Source: Paenibacillus ginsengarvi
GTDB lineage: Bacteria; Bacillota; Bacilli; Paenibacillales; NBRC-103111
Assembly: GCF_003626695.1 (NCBI RefSeq)
Contig: NZ_RBAH01000007.1
Location: 124,001 to 188,000 of the forward strand
Length of the DNA stretch: 64,000 nt
Reading direction: 5' to 3'
The number at the start of each line of letters is the position of its first letter. Position 1 is the stretch's first letter. Shown one piece after another: positions 7,932 through 17,769 of this stretch. The translations under genes were made by a program, and so were the position numbers. The notes beneath the pieces are model-generated. The model searched no databases, was not told the origin of the DNA, and saw nothing but the letters and a program-made list of their open reading frames with translations.

Positions 7932-9821
7932 TCATGCGCGCTGCCGCCGGCGGGGCAGCATCGACTTCAATTCGGTCACGATACGTTCCGGTGTCAATCC
8001 CACTTCCTGCCGCTGCTCTTTCGGGCTGCCATGCTCGACGAAGTAGTCGGGAATGCCGATTGGCTTAACCTTGACGCCATACAACCCGCGCTCGGCGTAA
8101 AATTCCAGAACGGCGCTTCCAAAGCCACCGCGAACGGCACCTTCCTCAAGCGTCAGCATATGGTAGCCGCCTTCATACAGCTCCATCAGCATGTTTTCAT
8201 CCAGCGGTTTGAGAAAACGGGCGTTCACGATCCGCGGCTGAATCCCTTCCGTCTTTAATAGCTCAGCCGTTTGCTGAGCCAGCTCCAGCATCGGGGCGCC
8301 GGCTGCGAGTATGGCGAACTTCTCGCCTTCGCGAACCGTTTCCCAGGTGCCGATCGGGATCGGCTTCATCGTTTTATCCATCTTCACGCCAAGCCCGTTC
8401 AATCTCGGGTAACGAACGGCAATCGGTCCTTCGTTGTAATCGATCGCCGTCTTCATCATATTGCGCAGCTCGTTCTCATCCTTCGGCATCATCAGCACCA
8501 TATTCGGGATGCTGCGCATAAAGGCGATGTCGTACACGCCCTGATGCGTTTCGCCGTCGGCTCCGACAAAGCCGGCCCGGTCGATCGCGAACACGACATT
8601 CGTATTTTGCCGGCATATGTCATGAACGATCTGGTCGTACGAGCGCTGCATGAAGGTCGAGTAAACGGCGAAGACGGGCTTCATGCCTTCCAGCGCAAGA
8701 GCGGCGCACAGCGTAGCCGCGTGCTGCTCGGCAATGCCGACGTCGATCATCCGTTTCGGAAACTTATCCGCAAACTTCAGCAATCCCGAGCCGCTCGGCA
8801 TAGCCGGCGTTACCGCGACGATTCGTTCGTCCTTCTCCGCCAGCTCGATCAAAGCGTCGCCGAATATTTCGGTGTACATTTTTGGCCCGACGGCTTTCAC
8901 GTACTCCCCCGATTCGATCTTGTAAGGCCCGCCACCATGCCATGCTTGGGAATCCTCCTCGGCGGGAGAATACCCTTTGCCCTTCACCGTAATGACGTGA
9001 ATGAGCACCGGGCCGTTCACTTTTTCCGCCTGCCGGAACGTTTCGAGCAATTGACTGAGGTTATGACCGTCTACCGGACCGAAATAGGTGAAGCCGAGCT
9101 CCTCGAACCAGACGCCGGAAACAAACAAATATTTCAGGCTGTCCTTCAGCCGCTCCGCCGTTTTGGCCAGCGTGCCGCCGATCGCCGGAATGCGCTTCAG
9201 CAGGCCTTCCAGCTCTTCCTTTGCCTTATGATAGTGCTTGTCGGTGCGGATTTTGGATAAATAATTGTGCAGCGCGCCGACGTTCGGGGCGATCGACATC
9301 TCGTTGTCGTTTAAGACCACGGTCAAATTTTTGCGTTCGTGGCCGATATGGTTCATCGCCTCGAGCGCCATACCGCCCGTCAAAGCGCCGTCGCCGATAA
9401 TCGCGACGATCTTGTTGTCCTCGCCCTTGAGATCCCGGGAAATAGCCATGCCCATCGCCGCGGACAGCGATGTGCTGCTGTGGCCCGCTTCCCATACGTC
9501 ATGCTCGCTTTCGGACATTTTGACATAGCCGCATAACCCTTTATATTTGCGAAGCGTATCGAAACGCTCTTTGCGTCCGGTTAATATTTTATGGACATAG
9601 GATTGGTGGCCTACATCGAAAATAAACTTGTCTGTTGGACTGTCGAACATATAATGAAGCGCCAGCGTTAGCTCGACAACGCCAAGATTGGGAGCCAGAT
9701 GTCCGCCCGTTCTCGACAGCTTCTCGATCAGAAAGCCCCGTATTTCGGCAGCCAGCGTCTCCATTTCGGATACCGTCAGCTTTTTCAGGTCGGCCGGGCT
9801 GTTAATTTGGTTTAGAAGCAC
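7932..9821 (-). CDS. dxs: 1-deoxy-D-xylulose-5-phosphate synthase
   Basis: 629 residues, a thiamine-diphosphate transketolase-type enzyme joining pyruvate and glyceraldehyde 3-phosphate in the first step of the MEP isoprenoid pathway. The TPP-binding site [15 protein letters not shown] is near residues 145-160. The central pyrimidine-binding domain has [18 protein letters not shown] and the family [17 protein letters not shown]. Start is GTG, 7 bases after GAGGG. ispA, the next pathway gene in this cluster, lies upstream behind its own terminator, so dxs-tlyA is probably transcribed from the 9822-10075 gap. Confidence 0.97.
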   Translation of the reverse strand: MLLNQINSPADLKKLTVSEMETLAAEIRGFLIEKLSRTGGHLAPNLGVVELTLALHYMFDSPTDKFIFDVGHQSYVHKILTGRKERFDTLRKYKGLCGYVKMSESEHDVWEAGHSSTSLSAAMGMAISRDLKGEDNKIVAIIGDGALTGGMALEAMNHIGHERKNLTVVLNDNEMSIAPNVGALHNYLSKIRTDKHYHKAKEELEGLLKRIPAIGGTLAKTAERLKDSLKYLFVSGVWFEELGFTYFGPVDGHNLSQLLETFRQAEKVNGPVLIHVITVKGKGYSPAEEDSQAWHGGGPYKIESGEYVKAVGPKMYTEIFGDALIELAEKDERIVAVTPAMPSGSGLLKFADKFPKRMIDVGIAEQHAATLCAALALEGMKPVFAVYSTFMQRSYDQIVHDICRQNTNVVFAIDRAGFVGADGETHQGVYDIAFMRSIPNMVLMMPKDENELRNMMKTAIDYNEGPIAVRYPRLNGLGVKMDKTMKPIPIGTWETVREGEKFAILAAGAPMLELAQQTAELLKTEGIQPRIVNARFLKPLDENMLMELYEGGYHMLTLEEGAVRGGFGSAVLEFYAERGLYGVKVKPIGIPDYFVEHGSPKEQRQEVGLTPERIVTELKSMLPRRRQRA

Positions 9822-10070
9822 ATTTGTGCCCTCACTTTCAGTTCGACTTGTTCCTTACGCTCGCCTGATATTCAGGGCAAACGTCCCTCGGCTATGACAC
9901 ATTATAACATATTCCCGAATTATCGCTCAATGGAGTCGATAAAACTGTCAGTCGATTGTCGCAAAATGACGCCGACCGTATCAGTTTCGCGTCAGTGATC
10001 CGGCGCCTTCGAACATAACGGAACCCGAAGTTCCGCTTGCCGTTGCCTGCCGGACAGCAGAAAAACCAAG

Positions 10071-10106
10071 CAGCAAAAAAGGCGGAAACGCATTACGCGC
10101 ACCGCC
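10071..10106 (-). terminator. Terminator after ispA
   Basis: On the minus strand GGCGG-t-GCGC and GCG-ttt-CCGCC (10106-10081) form a stem followed by a run of six T (10080-10075). This ends the nusB-folD-xseA-xseB-ispA transcript. Confidence 0.85.
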
Positions 10107-10107
10107 A

Positions 10108-11010
10108 TTAATGATCCCGTTTCATCAAATAATCAGCCAACTGCAGCAGCATGTCCGGCTGTGGAAAATCCGCGTTCACGATCGCTTCCTTGCCCAGCTC
10201 GGTCAAGCTTGCCACCTTATCCCGCGAACGCTCCAGACCGATGAAGTAAGGATACGTCACCTTCTGCTGCTTCTCGTCGCTGCGTACCGCCTTGCCCAGC
10301 TTCTTCTCGTCGCCGACAATATCGAGGATGTCGTCCTGGATTTGAAAAGCGAGCCCGATATTCGTACCGAACAGCTCCAAAGCGTCCAGTTGACGCTCCG
10401 TCGCCCCGCCGATCCGCCCGCCCGCCTTCAGCGAGAAGACGATCAAGTCGCTCGTTTTGTGCGTGTGGATATAGTCCAGCTCCTCGAGCCGGGTTAGTCC
10501 CTGCTCGCCCTGCATATCCGCCACCTGGCCGCCGACCATGCCGCGCGGTCCCGCATAATAGGAAAGCTCCTCAATGATCGACAGCACCGTATCCGCGGCA
10601 ATGCCGTGCTCCCGCGCGGATCTGGCGGCTGAATAAAACGCGTGGGTCAGCAAGGCGTCTCCGGCTAGAATGGCCGTCGCTTCTCCGAACACCTTATGGC
10701 TCGTCAGCCTGCCCCGGCGGTAATCGTCGTTATCCAGTGCAGGCAAGTCGTCATGAATCAGTGAATACGTGTGGATCATTTCCACGGCGCAGGCGACCGG
10801 AATGGCCGCCTCGGCGCTTCCGCCGCAAGCCTCCGCCGCAGCTATCGTCAAGATCGGCCGCATCCGCTTGCCGCCTGCCATCAGCGAGTACGCCATCGAT
10901 TCCCGAAGCGGACCGGGCACGTCCCACCGCTCCGGCAGGCTCGAGGCCAGCTCCTTCTCGATCCGCAGCGTATGGCCTTTCAAATATTCCGTTAAGGACG
11001 GACCCGACAT
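10108..11010 (-). CDS. ispA: Farnesyl diphosphate synthase IspA
   Basis: 300 residues, a short-chain trans-prenyl synthase. The first Asp-rich motif DDLPALDND starts at residue 87, preceded by the usual MIHTYSLIH. The GKRMRP binding motif is at about 47-52, and the second Asp-rich motif QIQDDILDIVGD is near 228-239. It condenses isopentenyl and dimethylallyl diphosphates to the C15 precursor of quinones and undecaprenyl phosphate. Start ATG is about 11 bases after GGGAG, a rather long spacing. Only a few bases separate it from xseB. Confidence 0.96.
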   Translation of the reverse strand: MSGPSLTEYLKGHTLRIEKELASSLPERWDVPGPLRESMAYSLMAGGKRMRPILTIAAAEACGGSAEAAIPVACAVEMIHTYSLIHDDLPALDNDDYRRGRLTSHKVFGEATAILAGDALLTHAFYSAARSAREHGIAADTVLSIIEELSYYAGPRGMVGGQVADMQGEQGLTRLEELDYIHTHKTSDLIVFSLKAGGRIGGATERQLDALELFGTNIGLAFQIQDDILDIVGDEKKLGKAVRSDEKQQKVTYPYFIGLERSRDKVASLTELGKEAIVNADFPQPDMLLQLADYLMKRDH

Positions 11011-11015
11011 GACAA

Positions 11016-11273
11016 TCAGTTCTCCCTTTCGTCCGTAACCGGTTGGAACGGCTTTTTCACGAAGCTGCCGTTTTCCTCCAGCAATGTTTCGATTTTACGC
11101 TCGACCTGCTCCAGCTTTTGTCCGCATAGATGCGACAGGCTCATTCCTTCCTGAAACAGCTCGATCGCCTTCTCAAGAGGGACGTCGCCGTTCTCGAGCT
11201 TGGCTACGATTTTCTCCAGCTTGTCCATCGCTTCTTCGAAGCTTACGCCGTTCTCCTTCTCCCCGCTGCTCAT
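11016..11273 (-). CDS. xseB: Exodeoxyribonuclease VII small subunit
   Basis: 85 residues with the XseB pattern: FEEAMDKLEKIVAKLENGDVPLEKAI, then FQEGMSLSHLCGQKL and a helical tail. It is the small subunit that binds XseA to form the single-strand-specific exonuclease. The chosen ATG follows GGAGGAG and overlaps the xseA stop codon as ATGA, which argues for translational coupling. The longer upstream frame lies inside xseA and was dropped. Confidence 0.95.
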   Translation of the reverse strand: MSSGEKENGVSFEEAMDKLEKIVAKLENGDVPLEKAIELFQEGMSLSHLCGQKLEQVERKIETLLEENGSFVKKPFQPVTDEREN

Positions 11274-12640
11274 CCGTCGTTCTCCTCCATTCCCCATATG
11301 TGGCAATCCAGCTTGCCGTCGGTAAGCCGAATACGAACGATATCCCCGGGCTGTACCTGCTCGATCGACTTGATAATCTGCTTCTGCTGCTCGTCGTAAA
11401 CGAGACTGTATCCGCGCTGCATTACCTTGAGCGGACTCAGCGCATCAAGCTGACGAAGCTGGGCCGTCCACCGGTGGCGCGTTTCCTTCGTCACGGCTTG
11501 CATCGACATATACAGCTGTCTGCGGACTACGTCGACCCGTTTTTTGGCAAAGTCGAGCTGCTGCTGCGGGTTGTGCGCCGACAACTTGCGCTCGAGCTTC
11601 ATCGCCGCTTCCCTGGACTCCGAGAGCCGCTGCACGAGACGGAACCGGAGCTGCTCCCGCAGCCGGTCCAGCCGCTGCGCGGGCTCCTGAAGCTGCCGCT
11701 TCGGCTGCATAAGCGCCGGCGACCGGCTAAGCCGTCCGAGCCGTTCCCGTCTGACGCTCACTCCGGCCATCAAGCCTTTAAGCAGCCGCTGCGACAAATG
11801 CGCAATATGCTGCTTCAGCTCGAGATGGTGCGGCACAGCCAATTCGGCCGCCGCGGTAGGCGTAGCGGCACGCAGATCGGCGACGAAGTCGGCAATCGTA
11901 AAATCGGTTTCGTGGCCAACGGCCGAAATGACCGGAATAGTCGATGCGGCTATGCTTCGCGCAACCATCTCTTCGTTAAACGCCCACAGTTCCTCCAGCG
12001 ACCCTCCGCCGCGTCCGACGATGATCACGTCCGCTTCGCCGTGCCGGTTCATCGCTTCGATCGCCCGCACGATGCTCGGAGCCGCCTGGGCGCCCTGAAC
12101 AAGCACTGGCACGAGCAGGATCGGAACGGACGGGTAGCGGCGCTGCAGCGTCGTCATAATATCCCGTACGGCCGCTCCGGTCGGAGACGTAATGACGCCG
12201 ACGGCGCGCGGAAACTTCGGAATCGCCCGCTTGCGTTCCGGTGCAAATAAGCCCTCGTCCCCCAGCTTTTTCTTAAGCTGCTCAAATGCGAGGTACAAGT
12301 TGCCGATGCCGTCTTGCTGCATCTGCGTCACATACATCTGATACTGCCCGTCGCGTTCGAAGACGGAAATATTTCCTCTGGCGACAACTTTCGAACCGTC
12401 GCGGGGAATAAAGCCGAGCCGCTGATTGTTCGACGCGAACATGATGCACTTGACCCGGCTGTCTTTATCCTTCAGCGTGAAATACATATGCCCGCTCGTA
12501 TGATGGGTATAATTCGATATTTCGCCCCGCACCCACACGTCCTGCAGAACGGAGTCGGTCTCCAGCTTCATCTTGATGTATCTCGTCAAATCTTTGACGG
12601 ATAGCACCTTTTGTTCGTTCTGAGTTTGCATCGGTCGCAT
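11270..12640 (-). CDS. xseA: Exodeoxyribonuclease VII large subunit
   Basis: 456 residues. An N-terminal OB-fold (about 10-105: LSVKDLTRYIKMKLE, VWVRGEISNYTHHTSGHMYFTLKD) leads into the catalytic domain, with GVITSPTGAAVRDI, DVIIVGRGGGSLEELWAFNEE and PVISAVGHETDFTIADFVADLRAATPTAAAE. A long coiled coil (about 290-410) follows. Two starts are possible, ATG at 12640 or at 12631; neither has a strong ribosome site. It is coupled to xseB by a 4-base overlap. Confidence 0.95.
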   Translation of the reverse strand: MRPMQTQNEQKVLSVKDLTRYIKMKLETDSVLQDVWVRGEISNYTHHTSGHMYFTLKDKDSRVKCIMFASNNQRLGFIPRDGSKVVARGNISVFERDGQYQMYVTQMQQDGIGNLYLAFEQLKKKLGDEGLFAPERKRAIPKFPRAVGVITSPTGAAVRDIMTTLQRRYPSVPILLVPVLVQGAQAAPSIVRAIEAMNRHGEADVIIVGRGGGSLEELWAFNEEMVARSIAASTIPVISAVGHETDFTIADFVADLRAATPTAAAELAVPHHLELKQHIAHLSQRLLKGLMAGVSVRRERLGRLSRSPALMQPKRQLQEPAQRLDRLREQLRFRLVQRLSESREAAMKLERKLSAHNPQQQLDFAKKRVDVVRRQLYMSMQAVTKETRHRWTAQLRQLDALSPLKVMQRGYSLVYDEQQKQIIKSIEQVQPGDIVRIRLTDGKLDCHIWGMEENDG

Positions 12641-12702
12641 CGCCCCATTTATGCGGCTGAACGACAGCCTTAGTATCCCGCTTCCTGCTTATGTACGCAG
12701 TT

Positions 12703-13554
12703 TTATGAACGCAGCGCTTTAGCCGCCTGTACCGTATTTTGCAGCAGCATCGTAATCGTCATCGGCCCTACGACGCCGGGTACCGGCGTAATCGGTCCGG
12801 AGATGCCGACAACGTCGTCGAAATCTACGTCTCCAGCAAGCTTGCCGTCTTCCAAACGGTTAATGCCGACATCGATGACAATCGCGCCCGGCTTCACGAA
12901 TTCTTTCGTTACGAACTTCGGCTTGCCGATCGCAACGACGAGAATGTCCGCCTCGCGGCACAGTTCCTTCATATTTTCCGTACGCGAATGGCAGATCGTA
13001 ACCGTTGCGCTCTCGCGCAGGAGCAGCATCGCAACCGGCTTGCCTACGATGTTGCTGCGGCCGATGACAACAGCCCGTTTCCCCGAGATCGATGTACCGG
13101 TTCGCTTAATAATTTCGATAATACCGGCCGGCGTGCAAGGCAGCAGGCTAGGCTTGCCGATCGACAGATTGCCCACGTTGATCGGGTGGAAGCCGTCAAC
13201 GTCTTTCTCCACGGCGATGGCGTCGATCACCGCATCCTCGGAAATATGCTTCGGCAGCGGAAGCTGTACGAGAATGCCGTGAATGTTCGCTGCGGCGTTC
13301 AGCTTGTGTACAAGTTCAAGCAGCTCGGTTTGCGTCGTTTCCGCCGGTAGACGATGGACCTCGGAATAAATGCCTACCTGTTCGCATGCTTTCGCCTTGT
13401 TGCGGACATAAACGGCAGAAGCGGGATCTTCGCCCACGAGGATGACGGCGAGACCCGGCTGCAGCCCTTCGGCCGCCAGCCGTTCGACCTCTTCCTTCAA
13501 TCTGCCGCGAACATCGCTTACCAGTTCTTTCCCGTTAATGATGTGATCAGCCAA
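12703..13554 (-). CDS. folD: Methylenetetrahydrofolate dehydrogenase/cyclohydrolase FolD
   Basis: 283 residues. It interconverts methylene-, methenyl- and formyl-tetrahydrofolate with NADP. Conserved features are [14 protein letters not shown] (active-site Tyr and Lys, about 49-63), [29 protein letters not shown], and the dinucleotide motif [17 protein letters not shown] (about 160-176). TTG start, 8 bases after AGGAGG. It lies about 30 bases after nusB in the conserved nusB-folD-xseA-xseB-ispA order. Confidence 0.97.
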   Translation of the reverse strand: MADHIINGKELVSDVRGRLKEEVERLAAEGLQPGLAVILVGEDPASAVYVRNKAKACEQVGIYSEVHRLPAETTQTELLELVHKLNAAANIHGILVQLPLPKHISEDAVIDAIAVEKDVDGFHPINVGNLSIGKPSLLPCTPAGIIEIIKRTGTSISGKRAVVIGRSNIVGKPVAMLLLRESATVTICHSRTENMKELCREADILVVAIGKPKFVTKEFVKPGAIVIDVGINRLEDGKLAGDVDFDDVVGISGPITPVPGVVGPMTITMLLQNTVQAAKALRS

Positions 13555-13585
13555 CGGATGTTCCTCCTGTCGTTTGTATCGATGA

Positions 13586-14050
13586 TTACTTGGACGTCTC
13601 GTAACCTTCCTTAATACGATCCAGTTCTTTAATCAACTTCCCAAGAACGCCGTTGACGAATTTGCCCGACTCGTCGGAGCCGAACCGTTTCGCCAGTTCG
13701 ATCGCCTCGTTAACGACGACCTTCGGGGGCACCTCGGTTCCGAACAGCATCTCGTATGCGGCCAACCGCAAAATTTGCCGGTCCACGCGCGACAGCCTGT
13801 CCACCTTCCAGCCTGTCAAATATACGCTTAACGTCTCGTCAATCCGATCTTTATAGCGAATCGTCCCTGTGACCAGATCGGTCAAATAGAGCGAACCGGC
13901 GAGCTGTCCGCTCCCCACTTCCAAATCCGCCTCATTGTCGCTGCGCGCTTCCTCCAGAACGGTCTCGATCGCCGTCTCCGGCGCCACTTCGTTCATATCG
14001 ATCTGGTACAAGCTCTGCAACGCGATTTCTCTCGCCAATCTTCGCTTCAT
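13586..14050 (-). CDS. nusB: Transcription antitermination factor NusB
   Basis: 154 residues, about 20 longer than B. subtilis NusB because of an acidic insert (about 28-50). The start [21 protein letters not shown] and the C-terminal [31 protein letters not shown] with [11 protein letters not shown] are diagnostic. It binds boxA RNA with NusE for rRNA antitermination. The ATG is 13 bases from AGGAGG, unusually far, but no other in-frame start is available. It is the first gene of the folD-xse-ispA transcript, downstream of a terminator. Confidence 0.94.
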   Translation of the reverse strand: MKRRLAREIALQSLYQIDMNEVAPETAIETVLEEARSDNEADLEVGSGQLAGSLYLTDLVTGTIRYKDRIDETLSVYLTGWKVDRLSRVDRQILRLAAYEMLFGTEVPPKVVVNEAIELAKRFGSDESGKFVNGVLGKLIKELDRIKEGYETSK

Positions 14051-14120
14051 GTTCGCGAATCATCCTCCTGCTTTCATTCCGTAAGCGGCTATGCGTTAAA
14101 TATACCATAATACCGCGCTC

Positions 14121-14161
14121 GCAAAAAAGAAGAAGGCCGTTTCCTTGTTGGAACGCCCTTC
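14121..14161 (-). terminator. Terminator after the asp23-amaP-DUF2273 genes
   Basis: On the minus strand GAAGG-GCGTTCC and GGAAACG-CCTTC form a stem around an AACAA loop, followed by TTCTTCTTTTTTGC. It isolates the envelope-stress genes from nusB. Confidence 0.8.
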
Positions 14162-14167
14162 CGCCCG

Positions 14168-14404
14168 TTAGCGAAACCATTTCCATCGGTCCGCCAGTTT
14201 GCTCACTTTGTCCAGCCATTCGTCGGCGTTCAGCCTCAGCTTACCCGCGTCAAACCGGCTGCCTGCATACGCGCAAACCGCGATAATAAAAGCGACGATC
14301 AACATATCCCAAAATCCGCTGATCAAATAAACAATGCCCAAAAATAATCCGGAAGCGGCTCCGGTCATGAGGCCCCTATGACGTTCCCAAAGCTCGTTCC
14401 ACAT
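14168..14404 (-). CDS. DUF2273 small membrane protein
   Basis: 78 residues: MWNELWERHRGLMTGAASG start, two close membrane segments (about 14-50) and a polar tail. This pattern and its place after amaP and asp23 identify the DUF2273 family, which accompanies Asp23 proteins and is thought to act with them at the membrane. The ATG 8 bases after AGGTGG matches family starts; an in-frame GTG four codons earlier (14416) is the alternative. Precise function not known. Confidence 0.85.
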   Translation of the reverse strand: MWNELWERHRGLMTGAASGLFLGIVYLISGFWDMLIVAFIIAVCAYAGSRFDAGKLRLNADEWLDKVSKLADRWKWFR

Positions 14405-14422
14405 CGCGCCAGCCACCTGCCT

Positions 14423-14980
14423 CTATTCGACTCTGCTCTTAAACGTCTGGGTTTGAACGACGTTGGCTACGAATACGGACACATTCGCTACGGGAATCCC
14501 GGTAATGTCCTCGATATGATTTTTGACCGACCGCTGCATCTCTTCCGACAGCTCCGGAATCGACGTTTCGCCGTCCACGAAGGCGCGGATGACAATGTCG
14601 AGCCCGGCGTCGCTGACCGAAACTCTGGCCTTCATATCTTTAACGCCGCGGACGCGGCCCGCCGATTTGAGCGCCAAATTTTCCACCGTTTCAAGCGAAA
14701 TGCGAATATCCCCGTAATCGGTCCGCTGATCGATGGAAGGAATATGAGCTTTGCCCCGGCGCACGGCCACAAAGAAAAACCGGCATGTCACGAGCAGCAC
14801 GAACAGGCCGATCGCAATTGCCGGATAAGCCGTGGACTTCTCGTAATACAAGTTGCGCAAAAAATTGGCGGACGTTTCGATCGGTACCCATCCGAACGAT
14901 GCGGTCAAAAAAAAGACGACGCTGATGCCGATGATCAGCGTATACAAGAAAAGCAGCAACCGGTCCAATACTTTGATCAT
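14423..14980 (-). CDS. amaP: Alkaline shock response membrane anchor protein AmaP
   Basis: 185 residues. Two membrane segments (about 8-30 and 50-75) are followed by a cytoplasmic domain of Asp23 fold: ISLETVENLALKSAGRVRGVKDM, VRAFVDGETSIPELSEEMQ and IEDITGIPVANVSVFVANV. In Staphylococcus AmaP anchors Asp23 to the membrane. Start ATG follows AAGGGG; a start 7 codons earlier has no site. It sits between asp23 and the DUF2273 gene, all in one direction. Confidence 0.9.
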   Translation of the reverse strand: MIKVLDRLLLFLYTLIIGISVVFFLTASFGWVPIETSANFLRNLYYEKSTAYPAIAIGLFVLLVTCRFFFVAVRRGKAHIPSIDQRTDYGDIRISLETVENLALKSAGRVRGVKDMKARVSVSDAGLDIVIRAFVDGETSIPELSEEMQRSVKNHIEDITGIPVANVSVFVANVVQTQTFKSRVE

Positions 14981-15077
14981 GTAGTGCGTCCCCTTCCGCA
15001 TAAACCGGGCAGATGAGGTTGTCCCCTAGCGCCTGTCCGCTTCCGGACAACCTCCGTCCCCCGGCGTGCGCGAACCG

Positions 15078-15494
15078 TTACTTGACTCGCTGCACCGCCG
15101 TTTCCTCATCTTGTGCCACTTGTTTCTCCGGCGCCTTGAATTGCACGTCGTGAATGTGTACGTTAACCTCGACTACCGAAAGACCCGTCATCGATTCGAT
15201 CGCCTGCTTGACGCCCCGCTGGATCGCTCCGGCCACCTCGGGAATGCGATTGCCGAATTCCACGATGATCGATACGTCGACAGCCGCCTCGCGCTGACCC
15301 ACTTCGACCTTCACGCCTTTGGACAAGTTTTTGCGGCCAAGCAGTTCGGCGATACCGCCGCCGAAGCCGCCGCTCATGCCCGCAACCCCCGGCACTTCAA
15401 CCGTTGCAAGTCCGGCGATCACCTCGATCACTTCCGGGGCGATCTGGATCGTGCCGATATCCGTCTTATCGTAATCCGCAGCTGCAATATTCAT
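15078..15494 (-). CDS. yqhY: Asp23/Gls24 envelope stress protein (YqhY)
   Basis: 138 residues of the Asp23/DUF322 family: GTIQIAPEVIEVIAGLATVEVPGV, then AVDVSIIVEFGNRIPEVAGAIQ and IESMTGLSVVEVNVHIHDV. B. subtilis YqhY sits at the same place after accBC and is linked to control of acetyl-CoA carboxylase activity. A glycine-rich turn (SGGFGGGIAELLG) is present. The ATG is 8 bases after GGAGG; a GTG three codons earlier is too close to it. A roughly 215-base gap separates it from accC. Confidence 0.92.
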   Translation of the reverse strand: MNIAAADYDKTDIGTIQIAPEVIEVIAGLATVEVPGVAGMSGGFGGGIAELLGRKNLSKGVKVEVGQREAAVDVSIIVEFGNRIPEVAGAIQRGVKQAIESMTGLSVVEVNVHIHDVQFKAPEKQVAQDEETAVQRVK

Positions 15495-15545
15495 GAAATA
15501 CACCTCCCAGACCAGTTCGTCTATACTATCGATACGGAAAGTTTA

Positions 15546-15571
15546 ACTTCGCTAAAGCCTTAAAGCGAAGT
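15546..15571. other. Inverted repeat in the accC-yqhY gap
   Basis: ACTTCGCT and AGCGAAGT form an 8-base-pair stem with a 10-base loop. No T-run follows on the minus strand, so it is not a standard terminator. It could be a weak end of accBC or a leader element of yqhY. Confidence 0.45.
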
Positions 15572-15710
15572 ACGACTTTCTGTACCAAGAAAAACTTCTG
15601 ATAAATCGTGGTCGCTCATCCCTGAAGTACATCAATAGACGTCTTTTCTTATTACTATACCATCTTGCCAAATTTATGACAAACCGATACGTCCTGGTTA
15701 TGCCGTCAAA

Positions 15711-17069
15711 TTACGAGTTAGGATCGTTCACATCATGTTCTTCGAGGAACTTGATATCAAACGTGCCGGCCTGGAACAGCTTGTGATCCATCAGCTTCAA
15801 ATGGAACGGAATCGTCGTATGGATGCCTTCGACGGCGAATTCGGCAAGCGCTCTGCGCATGCGGGCGATCGCTTCATCCCGAGTCGGCGCCCATACGATC
15901 AGCTTCGCGATCATAGAATCGTAGTGAGGCGATATTGTATAGCCCTGATAGGCTCCGCTGTCTACGCGAACGCCCGGTCCTCCCGGCGGCAAATAAAACT
16001 GGATTTGCCCCGGCGAAGGCATAAAGTTGCGCTCCGGGTCTTCCGCATTGATGCGGCATTCGATCGACCAGCCGTTAATGACGACGTCCTCCTGCCGGAA
16101 CGAGAGCGGCTGCCCTTGAGCGACGAGGATCATTTCTTTAATAATATCGATATTCGTAATCATCTCGGTCACGGGATGCTCGACCTGGATGCGCGTATTC
16201 ATTTCCATAAAGTAAAACTTGCCGTCCGGTCCAAGCAAAAATTCAAGCGTGCCCGCACCCGAATAGTCGACGGCCAGCGCCGCCCTAACGGCAGCTTCCC
16301 CCATCGCTTCTCTCGTTTCCGGGGATAATACCGTACAAGGAGCTTCTTCCACGAGCTTTTGTCTGCGCCGCTGCACCGAGCAGTCGCGTTCGCCCAAATA
16401 AACGGCATTGCCGTGTTTATCGGCAATAATTTGAATTTCTACGTGCTTCATGCCCGTCAAATACTTTTCCAAGTATACGCCCGCATTGCCGAACGCCTTC
16501 TGAGCTTCCTGCTGAGCTGTCGTAATTTGCTGGATGAGCGACTCCTCGTTCTCGGCGATCCGGATGCCCTTCCCGCCGCCTCCCGCCGTCGCTTTGATGA
16601 TGACCGGATACCCGATCTCGCGGGCTACGCGAACCGCTTCCCCGAGGTCCTCAACGAGTCCGTCGGAGCCCGGAATGACCGGCACGTTCGCATCCTTCAT
16701 CGTTTGTTTCGCCACCGACTTATCGCCCATTTTGCTAATCGCTTGCGGGGACGGTCCGATGAACGTAATGTTGCACTGCTCGCATATTTCCGCAAAATCA
16801 GCGTTCTCCGCCAAAAAGCCGTAGCCCGGATGAACCGCATCGGATTCGGTAAGCGTAGCGACGCTCATCAAATTCGTGAAGTTCAAATAGCTGTCTTTGG
16901 ACAACGTAGGACCGATGCAATAAGCTTCGTCGGCCAAACGAACGTGAAGCGAATCCCGGTCGGCTTCGGAGTATACGGCAACCGTATAAATGCCGAGCTC
17001 CCGGCAAGCGCGAATGATGCGCACCGCAATCTCGCCGCGGTTCGCCACCAATATTTTATGAAACTCCAT
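15711..17069 (-). CDS. accC: Acetyl-CoA carboxylase, biotin carboxylase subunit
   Basis: 452 residues. It carboxylates the biotin on AccB using ATP and bicarbonate, the first half-reaction of fatty-acid synthesis. The N-terminal [24 protein letters not shown], the ATP-grasp loop [14 protein letters not shown] (about 159-172), [31 protein letters not shown] and [15 protein letters not shown] (catalytic region, about 286-300) are all intact. The start MEFHK matches family starts; it is 11 bases from GGAGG. It follows accB with 18 bases between. Confidence 0.97.
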   Translation of the reverse strand: MEFHKILVANRGEIAVRIIRACRELGIYTVAVYSEADRDSLHVRLADEAYCIGPTLSKDSYLNFTNLMSVATLTESDAVHPGYGFLAENADFAEICEQCNITFIGPSPQAISKMGDKSVAKQTMKDANVPVIPGSDGLVEDLGEAVRVAREIGYPVIIKATAGGGGKGIRIAENEESLIQQITTAQQEAQKAFGNAGVYLEKYLTGMKHVEIQIIADKHGNAVYLGERDCSVQRRRQKLVEEAPCTVLSPETREAMGEAAVRAALAVDYSGAGTLEFLLGPDGKFYFMEMNTRIQVEHPVTEMITNIDIIKEMILVAQGQPLSFRQEDVVINGWSIECRINAEDPERNFMPSPGQIQFYLPPGGPGVRVDSGAYQGYTISPHYDSMIAKLIVWAPTRDEAIARMRRALAEFAVEGIHTTIPFHLKLMDHKLFQAGTFDIKFLEEHDVNDPNS

Positions 17070-17087
17070 GTGCGCATTTTCCTCCAA

Positions 17088-17585
17088 TTATTCGGCTTTT
17101 ACGAGGAACAACGTTTGCCCGTACTCGACAAGCTGTCCATTCTCGACGAGAATATCGACGATTTCCCCTTTTACTTCGGCTTCGATCGGATTCATCAGCT
17201 TCATGGCTTCCAAAATGCACACCGTCGTTTTCTCGCCGACACGATCGCCGATGCTGACGTATGGCGCTGCTCCTGGAGACGGCGCCGCATAATACGTGCC
17301 GACCATCGGGGACGTGATTTTGTGCAGGCCGGCAGTCGGATCGGCCGCTGGCTCTGATACTGCCGCCTCTGCCGAAGGAGCGGATGAGGACTGCGCAGGG
17401 ATGGCGTATGTAGGAAATTGCTGCGCCTGCGCAGATACTAAAGGCGCCCCGGCGACTACTACGGATTCGGCTTTATTCGGTTTACGGATTAAAAGGCGCG
17501 AGCCTTCGTTCTCAATCTCCAACTCTTGTACGGAAGTCGTATCGACCAGCTTGATCAATTCTTTAATTTCGCTTAACTTAAACAT
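17088..17585 (-). CDS. accB: Acetyl-CoA carboxylase, biotin carboxyl carrier protein
   Basis: 165 residues. The N-terminal domain (FKLSEIKELIKLVDTTSVQELEIE) joins a Pro/Ala/Gln-rich flexible linker (about 45-85). The biotinyl domain carries CILEAMKLMN with the biotinylated Lys129, and the upstream SPMVGTYYAAPSPGA. It carries CO2 between AccC and the carboxyltransferase. Start ATG is 8 bases after AAGGAG. It is the first gene of accBC, behind an extended -10 promoter. Confidence 0.97.
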   Translation of the reverse strand: MFKLSEIKELIKLVDTTSVQELEIENEGSRLLIRKPNKAESVVVAGAPLVSAQAQQFPTYAIPAQSSSAPSAEAAVSEPAADPTAGLHKITSPMVGTYYAAPSPGAAPYVSIGDRVGEKTTVCILEAMKLMNPIEAEVKGEIVDILVENGQLVEYGQTLFLVKAE

Positions 17586-17642
17586 CCATTTCACTCCTTA
17601 GGGCAATTGTGAAGCGCTTGGCTGCACACAGGCAATGCTTGT

Positions 17643-17651
17643 ATTATATCA
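17643..17651 (-). promoter_or_regulatory. Extended -10 promoter of accBC
   Basis: On the minus strand TGA-TATAAT is a perfect extended -10 element about 58 bases before the accB start. No good -35 hexamer lies 17 bases upstream, which is common for extended -10 promoters. Confidence 0.6.
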
Positions 17652-17703
17652 CAACCGTCAACTCCACATAAACAAGATTATGACGAGCCGTTCGCATAAC
17701 GGA

Positions 17704-17731
17704 CGAAGACCCCCGGAATCAGAGGTCTTCG
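17704..17731 (-). terminator. Possible terminator after spoIIIAH
   Basis: CGAAGACC and GGTCTTCG form an 8-base-pair stem about 40 bases after the spoIIIAH stop. It lacks a T-run on the minus strand, so it may only stabilise the transcript end. Confidence 0.4.
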
Positions 17732-17769
17732 CCGTTCAAGCTTATTGGTCCGCGCGTTGCTAACACCGC